Assembly: GCA_930367215.1 (NCBI GenBank)
Contig: OV884058.1
Coordinates: 102,695,802-102,759,801 of the forward strand
Length of the DNA: 64,000 nucleotides
Direction: 5' to 3'
From: Pollenia angustigena
Lineage: Eukaryota; Arthropoda; Insecta; Diptera; Polleniidae
The notes beneath the pieces are model-generated. The model was not told where the DNA came from. It saw only the letters and a program-made list of their open reading frames with translations, and did not search any database. Positions 46,856 to 56,510 of this stretch are shown here, piece by piece. Numbering within the stretch: position 1 is the first letter of the stretch; the number at the start of each line of letters is the position of its first letter. The position numbers and the translations under genes were made by a program.

Positions 46856-47400
46856 CTTAAGAACTGGATCGCATGTATTGTTTAGGATCTGTTTTAGAAG
46901 TTAAGGTCCAATAAGTGGCCATAGAAACCAAAATTCAATTGGTTCGGTAATGTCGTTATCGTAAGTCATCTATAATCATTATGGGGTACTGCATGCGCAT
47001 CTAACATCCAAAAGCTTCAAAGAAGACAGTCTAGAATATTACGACAAATCGTCTGCGCCCCATGGTATATACGTAATGATATTATCCACAGAGATCTCAA
47101 CGTCCCCACTATCCAGGAGGAAATTAAAAAATATTCAATTAGCTACATCGATTAACTAATGGCCCACCCTAACTACCTCGCTCGGGGTCTGCTTCAGTTC
47201 GAAGGTCACCAGAGGCTAAAAAGAACCGATACTTTGAGCCTAACTAGAAGACATTTTTAAAATTTGAATACAGCAGTTAGTGGTTACATTGGTAACAACT
47301 AATAAAAAAACAAGTAGAATTAAGATTTGAATACATATTGTAAATTTCGATAAGAAAGATTCAATAATAAAAAATACATTATTAAAAAAAAAAAAAAAAA
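46856..47400 (+). pseudogene. Jockey-type retrotransposon 3' end with poly(A)
   Basis: The plus strand reads 'SNIQKLQRRQSRILRQIVCA' then 'PWYIRNDIIHRDLNVPTIQE', 'HPNYLARGLLQFEGHQRLKR' and a stop near 47259. This is the C-terminal tail of a Jockey-type pol protein. A short 3' UTR with 'aataataaaaaatacatta' leads to 17 A at 47384-47400. It is 5' truncated, as usual for non-LTR insertions, and has a stop near 47156. Confidence 0.8.
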
Positions 47401-49466
47401 CTATAATCAAGTTCAGTGTTGTCCATAATAGGTGTGTTCCACAAGGACACGGGCAAGTTCGGACTAATGAGAGAAAAATTCAAATTACTCTCTAAATTTG
47501 CCAAATTACCCAAAACTGCTGGAACGCAAAAAACCATTTTCGCACTTCTTCAAATACTAATGCTGCTTACTTTTCAAATTAGGATCTATTTAAGTGATTT
47601 TAGACGCTTAAAAGTAATAACATTATAAAACCAAAACATTTGCATCATTGTAATTTTTTATATTTTGTTTTTTTATATTAAAGATTAAGGGAAATATGTA
47701 TGCAATAACGTTTGTACCACTTTAATTTTTTCCAAAAACCTTAAATATGGCTTTTTTAATATGTTTTTTAATTAAAACTAAACTTTTTCTTTTGCTTGTA
47801 AATTTCCTAAATTATTTATCAGTTCATATGTAAACACAAACAGCTGATTGTTTTTTCTTGTCCGAACTTACCCAAAGAAAAAGTTTGTGCAAATTTGTAC
47901 AGGAAATGAAAAATATTACTCTCTCAATTACTCTCTTAATTGCACAAAAATTGTGATGTGGAACGCTTTTGGGTAACTTTGTGCAAGTTCGGACTGTTTC
48001 GTTATGCATGTTGAACAGAGCTAATGTTGGTTCAAACAGCTGTTTTGTATGGTTAAGTAACGTCTAGTTTAAGCCCCGTACAAGTTTCTGATTAATGTTG
48101 TTCATTTTTCTTATAACTATTATACATATTTTCACAATCCTGATAAGTTCGCACAAATGTATATTTAAAATTGTGGTCATAAAGGTAAGTAACGATCTCA
48201 TTGTCTTGAAATAAGCAGATATGATATTCCCCAGATCTTAAAGTTTTAAGCAACATTTCGAAACAATACTTTTTAACTTTCCTTTCGATATCGATAAACT
48301 AAGACTTTGTGAATTTAAATGTCACAAAACTTTAAATTCAAGTTAAATAAATAGCATAAGAATTCCCGAAATGTCTTTTCTAAAATGTATTATTTATTCT
48401 GGGATCCAATGGAATTCCTTCTCAGATTTTGATTGGTTTATTATGAAACATACTTATATTAATTACAAAAATCGCGATTGTTTTTTAATAATCAAGTTGA
48501 TGGCTTGGTAACCAACTATGTCGTTCCCTTTATAAATCTCATAAGAGCCCTTAGTGAAGCTTTCCTAAGACAGTCAAAATCTGTCATCGTCTAGACTTGC
48601 AATTTTTGTTGTAGCAGTTTTTTTTAAATTCTGCTTTGAAATTGCATTAGTGTCTAGATTTGTATTGTTATCTTTTCTTTCCTCTTCTCATTTTAGTATA
48701 TCGTATATAAATACAAACACACCTACAGCCAACTTCAAGTAATTTAAACTGAGTACCGCTCCCCAATCTTTCCACCTCTCTCACCAATTAACGCAAAAAT
48801 GGCTGCAACTTAAATAGCAAGTCTGGACGGTGTCTAAAGAGCAAAAACAGTGTTTTTCTTATCAAAATTCCTCTTCGCTTCAACAATATCTACAGTAACA
48901 TTTGACATTTGATCCATTAATCAGTACCTAATCAGTAGGCCTAATAAAAAAATAGGACAATCTTGGCATATGTACGTGTTTTCTCTAATGCAAAACTGTC
49001 TCTTTTTATTTTATTTTCATTCAAATAAAATCGCTCATAAGCGTAAACAACGAGTTTTATATCGCCCTGTATGCAGATACTAATACACAGGTGCCAATCA
49101 CCGCTTGCTTGGAAGTCACTGCAAAAGCAGCTTCTGTTGAATTGCAACATCGCCCTTAAAAACATCCGCCAACAACTTCACCTTGGCAAGAAGATCCTCC
49201 CGACGCTTACGCACAATCTTCAGTGCAAAAATGTATTACAGCTAAATAGACATTTGGGATTCACTTCACTTGATCCAATACCCTTGAGATTCCTTTTTCG
49301 ACATTATCGGTAAGTTTGGCATACTAAGAAATACCGAAAGGACAAATAATGTTTCAGAGCGCGTTATCAGCGAAACGAATTCGAACTCCAAAACGTTTTT
49401 TATCTTTAAGGCCTGGAACAGAATTAAGAAGTTGCAGTAGTAGCTGAAGCTTAAAAATGCTCTGTA
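47401..49466. other. AT-rich stretch, no gene recognised
   Basis: 'gcaagttcggactaatgaga' (47452) and 'gcaagttcggactgtttcg' (47983) repeat in the same orientation about 530 bp apart. The surrounding 'agagagtaatt'-like motifs occur inverted, hinting at a decayed element over 47420-48010. The frame 49071-49313 has balanced codons but no recognisable similarity. Confidence 0.35.
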
Positions 49467-49844
49467 CACACAAAAAATTATTTTTCCATTTCAAACAAAA
49501 AATTTGTAGAATCAAACAATTTTTTGTCTAAAATCGGTCCTACAAACCAATTCGCATATTCAAACAATTTATTTGCATTTTGTTTATTGAAAAAAAAAAC
49601 AGTTTACTGAAATTCATATAAATTTCAAACAAATAATTTTGCTGAATCAAACAAAAAAGTTTTGGCACAAGCAATGACGCGCACACAAGCAAGCACTGTT
49701 GGCGAAGATGAAGCAGAGCAGAGCGGCCGGCTGGCTTAATTTTTGAACGAAGTCATATTTATACTCACAGTGTTTTTCTTCATCACTCACTGTTGCTTTA
49801 TCCTTTCCTTTGCTAATGAAGAAGTAATGTAACCAAAAACGGCG

Positions 49845-49883
49845 CACAGTAGCGCCCGTAGAGCAAACGAGGTTGCAAAAATC
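49845..49883 (+). promoter_or_regulatory. Transib left terminus, 23-RSS-like
   Basis: Heptamer-like CACAGTA (49845-49851), a spacer of exactly 23 bp, then the nonamer-like GCAAAAATC (49875-49883). The V(D)J signal consensus is CACAGTG, 12 or 23 bp, ACAAAAACC. The nonamer is conserved in the other terminus while most of the spacer is not, which argues for function. Confidence 0.8.
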
Positions 49884-50484
49884 AAAATTTTCATGAGCAC
49901 CGACGAAGTTTTGAATAAACTCATGTTATAGGAAACTTTTCAACGATTTCAAATCTGCCACTCTTAATAATATCACATTTTTAGTTTAGAAGATATAGCC
50001 GTTCAAAGTTGACCGACTTTCGGTTTTCAAAAAAACACACAATTTTTAGTAAATTTGTTGCGATTTCAGGTGTAATATCACGAAAAATAGGTAACGAATC
50101 GCCTTATTTTTTGTTTGTATTGATTGATGCATTTATTAAATGTGTAATGATAAAAAAAAAATGAACTGTTTGCTTTGTGTTTCTCCTGGTAAATCACTAT
50201 TTAAAAACTATCCGTTTTTTCACTATTTTTCAACTTTGACGGAAAATAACAAAAATCTATATTTTTCTATATTTGCCATATTTGCAAAATCTGTTCTTTG
50301 ATTATTTCTTTACATAATTCAAAAATTTTATCTGCCCGTACGTGCCCGTTTGGCTTCTAGAGGTAAAAAAGGTTAAAAAGACATGGTTGCAGAAATTGTA
50401 TGACAGTAGTTTGATCTAAAATCTAAAAAAACTACTCATTGAAATTAGCAGGTACGTACCTCACTTAAACAATACTTTGGCGTA

Positions 50485-50931
50485 CAAATGGTCAAGAACA
50501 ATATTGACTACAGGTAGGCACAAATCTTATTTGGACACGTGCATAATATCAAAATTGCATTATTCAGCCTAATTCCATTTGTATGCAGGGAACAGGTAAA
50601 TTTTTCGGCATGGTAGCATAAGCCTATATATTGCAAATGGTCAAGAACAATATTGACTACAGGTAGGCACAAATCTTATTTGGACACGTGCATAATATAA
50701 AAATGCATTATTCAGCCTAATTCCATTTGTATGCAGGGAACAGGTAAATTTTTCGGCATGGTAGCATAAGCCTATATATTGCAAATGGTCAAGAACAATA
50801 TTGACTACAGGTAGGCACAAATCTTATTTGGACACGTGCATAATATAAAAATGCATTATTCAGCCTAAATCCATATGTATGTAGGGAACAGGTACATTTT
50901 TCGGCATGGTAGCATAAGCCTATATATTGCA
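50485..50931 (+). repeat. Three tandem ~148-bp units in the Transib 5' region
   Basis: Units start at 50485, 50634 and 50782 with 'caaatggtcaagaacaatat'. Each contains 'ttggacacgtgcataatat', 'cattattcagcctaa' and 'cggcatggtagcataagcct'. Units 1 and 2 are almost identical; unit 3 has a few changes. The array ends about 40 bp before the open frames of the transposase region. Similarity this high points to recent duplication within the element. Confidence 0.93.
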
Positions 50932-50969
50932 AAATAAGCATAATGCCTGGATTAGTCTACGACTGAAAG

Positions 50970-51127
50970 TTGGCGCAACAATTACTGAAACCATTAAACA
51001 ATTTAAGTACTGAAAACATGGCGTTGAACAATTTTAAATTATTTGAACTGTTTAGAAAGTCAACCACACCAAATTTTTTCACGGAAGCTGCTTTAGAAGA
51101 ACTTGATAGCTTATACGGAAATATTGA
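50970..51127 (+). pseudogene. Possible shifted N-terminal part of the Transib transposase
   Basis: A frame open from 50970 to 51293 ('FKLFELFRKSTTPNFF', 'EELDSLYGNIERSD') precedes and overlaps the RAG1-like frame, one base out of register. Its position fits the region before the first catalytic Asp, but the sequence has no motif I can assign. It may be chance or a decayed exon. Confidence 0.3.
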
Positions 51128-52300
51128 GAGAAGCGACAAAGCGTTTATAAGCAAAGGATATCTTCCGATGACGCTACAATATCGGACGGAAATATGTTTA
51201 TGGCATCTGTTGTTCCTTTGCGGCTTAAATCGGATGTTTCCCTTCACTGGAAAAATCCACGTCCGTCATCAGTGCATTATTGCCGACCAATAATGTTTCA
51301 GTTTGCAAGGGAATCGGCAGAACTCATAAGGACCACGGTGAAGGACATTGAAGAACAAATAAGCAAGATTAAGCCTACAAAGCTGCAAATTGGAGAAGGA
51401 AAATATATTGAATGCAATTACGAGTTCCATCTGACCATGGTTGACGGAAAAGTCGTAAACGAACTGACAGGAACAACCTCAACAATGTCATGCCCGATTT
51501 GCAAAAAGAGTCAGAAGAACTTTGGTAATTTAAACGATTCTACAAATGAGGAGAATTACGAATATGGAATGTCACCATTGCACGCAAGGATAAGGTGTAT
51601 GGAATTCTTGCTAAAACTGGCGTATACCCTACCACAAGAGGAGGAAAACTTCGATGAAAATACATCAATAAAGGATAAGGAAAAGATCAGAAAGAAGCAA
51701 ATACAGGATGCTTTTTTTAAACAAGTTGGACTAAAAGTAGACTGTCCCAAGCACGGATACGGTAACTCAAACGATGGAAACACTTCTAGGAGATTTTTTG
51801 AAAATGATGAGGCAGTAACTAGAATCACTGGAATTGACAATCAAATCGTGAAAAGATTGGGAACGATCTTGGATGTTTTAAACTGCAAAGAAAATGTCAA
51901 TTCTACAAAATATGGAGAATATGCGTCGAAAACTGCATCTCTTTTAGCAGAAATGTATCCACAGAAGAAGTTGACCCCGACCGTCCATAAAATATTGGCG
52001 CATGGCAAAGATATAATTGAGTACCAGTCTTTGCCAATTGGAGAGCTTTCTGAAGAAGCACAGGAGTCTCTTAACAAATTTTATAAAAAATATAGATTGC
52101 AGAACACATTCAAAGCATCAAGGGTAAGGCAAAATGAGGACCTCTTCAACATGTTGGCAGCATCTTCCGATCCACTTATATCTTCCCTGCGGCATGTGAA
52201 GTCACGAATAGAGTTAGAAAATAATTATAGTTTAGAAATGGTTAGTCTTTTAGATATACCTTCTCTTACGAACTGTGATGAATATTTTACAGAAAATTGA
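51128..52300 (+). pseudogene. Transib transposase, RAG1-like catalytic region (5' end broken)
   Basis: An uninterrupted 391-codon frame from 51128 includes a 368-residue product from the first ATG (51194). Numbering from that Met: 'WKNPRPSS..YCRPI' at 19-33; D84 in 'MVDGKVVNELTG', aligning with the second catalytic Asp of RAG1 (D708); C100-x2-C103 and H265-x4-H270, aligning with the RAG1 zinc ligands C727/C730 and H937/H942; 'NDGNTSRR' at 193-200; E291 in 'SEEAQESLNK', aligning with catalytic E962. The coding signal begins before the ATG ('QSVYKQR', about 51137-51157), so the ATG is not the original start. The first catalytic Asp should lie just upstream, but a TGA at 51125 closes the frame. 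The overlapping frame 50970-51293 could hold the N-terminal continuation after a frameshift ('ELDSLYG' near 51105), which is unproven. The family excises and inserts its element in the nucleus. Confidence 0.9.
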
Positions 52301-52581
52301 AAAAATAAATTTAAAAAAAAATAATTTTTTTTTTAATTTGTTGGGTAATAATTTAAAACATAAAAACCTAAAGAAAAAAAATAAAAACAATCTAAAAATG
52401 TAAAAATAATTTTTTTTAGTTACCATAAAATTGATTTTTCTACTAATTTTAACTTTGATAACCCATAATTAGGCCCCTACAGAGCGTAGCACCCTTTCCA
52501 AACGCTCATTTCATAGGCTGAACAGTTATCTATCATATGCTGTTTAAACTGTTCAATTATCTTATTCGGTTCAAAAGATAT

Positions 52582-52619
52582 GATTTTTGCAACGAAAAAA
52601 CTCAAATGGCGCCACTGTG
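52582..52619 (-). promoter_or_regulatory. Transib right terminus, RSS-like with 22-bp spacer
   Basis: Read inward on the minus strand: CACAGTG (52619-52613), a perfect match to the RSS heptamer, 22 bp, then GCAAAAATC (52590-52582). Homology to the left end covers the first 12 bp, apart from one base, and the GTTGCAAAAATCA block. Confidence 0.8.
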
Positions 52620-53187
52620 CGGCGGCAGACCGACTCGCTATGTTTTCCGCCATCATTCTATTTTTGTATTTGATGTATTTAAACAAACTATTTGAAAAAT
52701 TTGAATACGGGATTTTGTTTTTTTTTTACCAACTTTAAAACCAACCAAAAATTTATTTTGTTTCTTATAAAGTATGTTTTCTGTTGTTTCAAAAAAATTA
52801 AACGTTTTTTTTACCTGCTATTGTTTTTGTTGTTTTTTTTACTACAAACCTCATTTTTCTTATTGCTGTACTTTTTTAAAGCATCCAAAAATAGACTGCA
52901 TGTGTTTTTTGTTGTAGTTCTTATATTTCACATAAAGAAGTGTTGCTTACAATCAAAAAAAAAAAAAGACGACAACATTAAAGAGCGTTAAATATTTCAT
53001 ACAAAATTATGAAAACTTCAAACCAATAGCGCGCTTATTAAATTTTTGAAGAGTTGTCCACATTTTTGTTGGTTAAATAAAAATCAAACAAAAATATTGA
53101 TTGAATCAGTAAAAAAATTTGTAGAAATCAAAAAAATTTTCAAACAAGCGTTTGTTTGAAAATAATTCGGCAATAATTTTTTCTGTG

Positions 53188-55458
53188 TAGCGCAACAAAG
53201 TTAAAAATTTCGAATTTTGCGCTTCAACTTCAACTGCAACGACGACTACAACTACATATTCTGTTGACACCATTATTCTTAATTTAAAATTTCGATCAAA
53301 ATAAGTACAATACTGGAGAGACGAACTTCATTTCGAAGTTTCGCTCGGCCGAGCTGTTTAGGATAGTGGTGTATCGAATGCAGATATACCTGAGATAATT
53401 TGACTCCCTGAACCACAGAGCACTGAATTTAAGGCAATGTTTGTTAGTTTATCGTTAAAGAAATTAGAAGACAGCCAAATCTTTATACCTTGTACAACTT
53501 GAATAAATCATCTTTCTATCTAATTAACAACAGACCTGTTTGCACATCTCAATACTTGTGCATGATTTGATATTTCATATTATTACAAAGGTCTTCCCGA
53601 AGTCCAGAGTTTCTGTACATCTTAGCATTATGATTTCACGACTAAAATAGATCGGTGTTCAGTACTAAACGATGCAAAAATAAGTTTTTTTTGTAAGAAT
53701 TTTGACTAATGAGATGGGTGGAAGTATGAAAACAATCCGAATCGCAACCCAGAATATTTAAGGGGAATTCAGCAAGCATAATCAAAGCGTAAGTTACTTA
53801 AATCTAGCAGATCATTCCATACGAGTTTCACAGACCATGAAGCAAATTACAGCATTCGCTGTCAATCGTAAATTCCTTTTAAATTGTATTGTAATTTCGA
53901 ATGCGTTAATTTGCCCCCAAAACTTATCCAGTTATAGAGGTAAATCAACAAAGAACATTTTTAGAATATCTTATCAGGCACAACATTTTAATACCACAAC
54001 ACCCCCCATCCCCCAAACAACACGGATCAACACTTTTAAAAATAAAACAGTAAAAACTCTTTAAAAAGCAAAAGATGGGAAGTTCAAATACACCCACTTA
54101 ATAAATAAGATCTCATCATGTCTGACTTCAATTTGTTTCGATTAAAGGTATTCCAATATGGATTTATTTATTTTAAATTTCTAAACATTTTAAATCCTAA
54201 ATCCGGGTTTGATTTCAAGCCTTCATTTATACGAGTACATTTTCAAAAAGTGCAATGAACTATTAGAATTAAATATTTTTATTTCTTTAGACGTCGACTA
54301 ACACTCATTGCCAATTATCTTAATTCTATTGAAATTAGTGTCTAGATCGATCATACCCAATGACAAATGTGTCATTTAAAAAACCACTGTCGATCAGCTG
54401 ATTTAGATCTTTTAACCGCTGACTTAAAATAAATGAGTTTTAAGCAAAGCCGAATGAATAAACGAATAATGTATTGGGTATCTCAGTGTGTGTGTGTATG
54501 TATTTGTCTGAATGTGTGCGCTTTAATGTCAGTCTGACTTTAAACACTTGTTTTTTTATTTTTATTCAATACTTTTTTATACTATATGATCTTTTGCAAA
54601 AGATATATCTATAAAGATCTATTAGGCGACTGACTATTCATATGAATTTGTGTATGTATATTTTGCACTTTATGACTGTATACAGGTGTCCAAAAACAAT
54701 TAGTTACGATGGAAGTATTTGTTGTTTTTTTTTATTAGTAGTTTTTCTTTTTTTGGTATTAAGTGATTTTTGCAAAAACAACAACAATCGAGAAAAAATT
54801 TGTATATAAATAGTAAATAATAATAGAGTTATTCATGGAAAAATATGTATTAAAATACACATGCTGGCTTAACAACTCACATGTTTGAAAAACAGTAACT
54901 TGGTTGACTTAATCGCAAGTCGTGTGCAACTGTGTGTTTTGAAAATGTTTGGATATTTAAGATGGAAATATAACTGTGTGGGTATTGTTAGAAAGGGTTT
55001 GTTTGAAAATGGTGTAATTTGCAGAGGGTGAAGAGGGCAAGAGAGTCTTCTGGTACTTCAAAATCATATAAATCATATATGTAAGTAAGGAATTGTTGCG
55101 TCATGTTTCCAATTGAGAACATCTAAAATATATGCCGGTTTCAAATAATTCCACTTAAGGTCTGTCACAGAAATCAATTCAAATGGAAAGTGAACGTAAT
55201 CCTGTTTTTTGCATCTCCTAAAAAATGAAAAGTTAACTTGAAAAAGCTTAAACAAATTCGACTGGAATTTCAATTACGAAATTAAAACCATTTCGAACGG
55301 AATGTGTAAAAAGCCTGATAGAATCTACTAACAGCCGTTTTACACTATCACACAAGTCTTAAGTGTTTTGAGGAAAATGCAACTCTGATCTAATAATTGT
55401 TTGAAAAGTAAAAGAAACGTTACAGGTATGTATTTTTTTAAAATAGGTTAAAGTACTC
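53188..55458. other. AT-rich stretch, no gene recognised
   Basis: There is a short TG microsatellite at about 54486-54500. Frames such as 53837-54064 and 55073-55273 (minus) have no recognisable similarity. A C-rich patch lies at 53998-54014. Confidence 0.4.
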
Positions 55459-55461
55459 TTA

Positions 55462-55631
55462 AGGCTCAGTTAGCCAGGAGTAACAGTAACGTTGCAAATC
55501 AGCTGCTTCATTTTATTGTATGTAAAGCAATTAGAACGAATATAGTTAGCAGTAAGATGTTACGTCTCAATCTGTAGATTGGTCTTACTTTTTTACGGTG
55601 AGGCTACTGTTACTCCCGGCTAACTGAGCCT
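55462..55631. mobile_element. Harbinger-like MITE, 170 bp, TTA duplication
   Basis: TTA lies directly outside both ends (55459-55461 and 55632-55634). The left end AGGCTCAGTTAGCCAGGAGT and the right end, inward AGGCTCAGTTAGCCGGGAGT, continue as AACAGTA. Short length, a TTA target and no coding fit a PIF/Harbinger-type MITE. Confidence 0.87.
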
Positions 55632-55634
55632 TTA

Positions 55635-56160
55635 GCCAGTCAGATGTAAAAGATGAATAAATATTACTATGGGCCGGGTTCGGATGGCAACACAACTTCA
55701 GAGCGTGGCACCTCTCACACATACAAGAAAATCAATATGAATCAGACCAAAAGGTGGTGCCTAAACTTACCAGAATTTGGCAGCACGAAAAAAGGTGGCA
55801 AAATACATAACGCCACTACTTATGTGTAGATAGCAGCACCAAAAATACATACGCAACGTATTAATGTCAATAACACCATGTAGATGACAGCACGGTAAAT
55901 TCAAATACCCCCACTGTACGATCATCTTTTTACAGAACGGTTAAAATAAAAGTTTCTAAGCCTGGAACAAATATTTGGCTATCAGTGCAAAGCATTCGTC
56001 AAAAAGCGATATGAACTGTAAGAGTGTCTTATTTTAAATTTTCTAAATTTAGCACAAATTGCTCCATTATCAATACACGGGGTCTGTTTTTAATTTATTT
56101 TTCTAATTTTATATTAATCGTAGCAGCATAATCTGAACTAAAGTATGCCAAATTGAGGAA
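55635..56160. other. Unannotated, partly balanced composition
   Basis: 'aaattcaaatacccccactg' near 55890 resembles 'aagttcaaatacacccactt' near 54083, suggesting a shared decayed repeat. Nothing else recognised. Confidence 0.35.
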
Positions 56161-56174
56161 ATTTTCCAAATGTT

Positions 56175-56510
56175 GTCGGTAGCAGTGTCGTGTAATGGTT
56201 ACAGTGCTTGCCTACAAAACCAAGCACCCCAGGTTCGAAACCTGGCAGAGGACGAAGAATTTTCATCATGGTTAAAGGCTTCAATCTCCCTCCAAACAAT
56301 CCATCCAAGAAGCCCACTGACCTCCCCAGCCCCTAAAAAAGAGGATAACATCATGGCAAAGGTAAGACTGCTGCTACCCCCTGGAAAAAAGGTATGTTTC
56401 AAAGATTATCAAGGTTCTCTACCACCACACCAAAATATACGGAGAGCGTTGCTTCTAGGCAACGACAGATGATAGCCCCGTTATCCTAGGACCTGCTACA
56501 GCAGAAAAAT
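56175..56510 (+). mobile_element. Candidate tRNA-derived SINE
   Basis: The head has an A-box-like 'gtgtaatggttacagtgc' (56190-56207), an anticodon-arm-like hairpin (gtgctt...aagcac, 56204-56227) and a perfect T-arm CCAGG-TTCGAAA-CCTGG (56229-56245). The acceptor arm does not pair (5' side versus 'cagagga'), so it is not a working tRNA gene. A body of balanced composition follows to about 56510 ('cagcccctaaaaaagaggat', 'cgttgcttctaggcaacgac'), unlike the AT-rich flanks. No A-tail or target duplication was identified. Confidence 0.6.

Larger units (their letters stand above)
49845..52619 (+). mobile_element. Complete Transib DNA transposon (RAG1-related), 2775 bp
   Basis: CGGCG lies directly outside both ends (49840-49844 and 52620-52624), the 5-bp GC-rich duplication typical of Transib. 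The ends CACAGTAGCGCC and CACAGTGGCGCC are the inverted repeats. The element contains, in order, a long 5' non-coding part, a triplicated ~148-bp repeat (50485-50931), the transposase 3' coding region (51128-52300) and about 310 bp of AT-rich 3' sequence. Full Transib elements usually encode roughly 650-750 residues; about 390 contiguous codons remain here, so the copy is probably defective although its ends are intact. The family cuts DNA with a DDE nuclease and is regarded as the source of vertebrate RAG1. Confidence 0.93.
49467..53187. mobile_element. TA-flanked element H, copy 2, hosting Transib
   Basis: TA lies outside both ends (49465-49466 and 53188-53189). The left end CACACAAAAAATTATTTTTC and the right end, inward CACAGAAAAAATTATTGCCG, are the inverted repeats. 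Without Transib the element is about 0.94 kb. Both halves match the fragments at 13401-13765 and 13848-14480. No transposase is visible; the TA duplication suggests a Tc1/mariner-type non-autonomous element. Confidence 0.8.

Noticed and set aside
50485..50931. CRISPR-like direct repeats
   Set aside because: The units are ~148 bp, head-to-tail with no spacers, inside a transposon in eukaryotic DNA.
51556..52077. Minus-strand ORFs (51556-51840, 51841-52077)
   Set aside because: Shadows of the Transib coding region on the opposite strand.
56190..56260. Functional tRNA gene
   Set aside because: The T-arm is perfect, but the acceptor stem cannot pair and the anticodon loop is too long; SINE head or pseudo-tRNA preferred.
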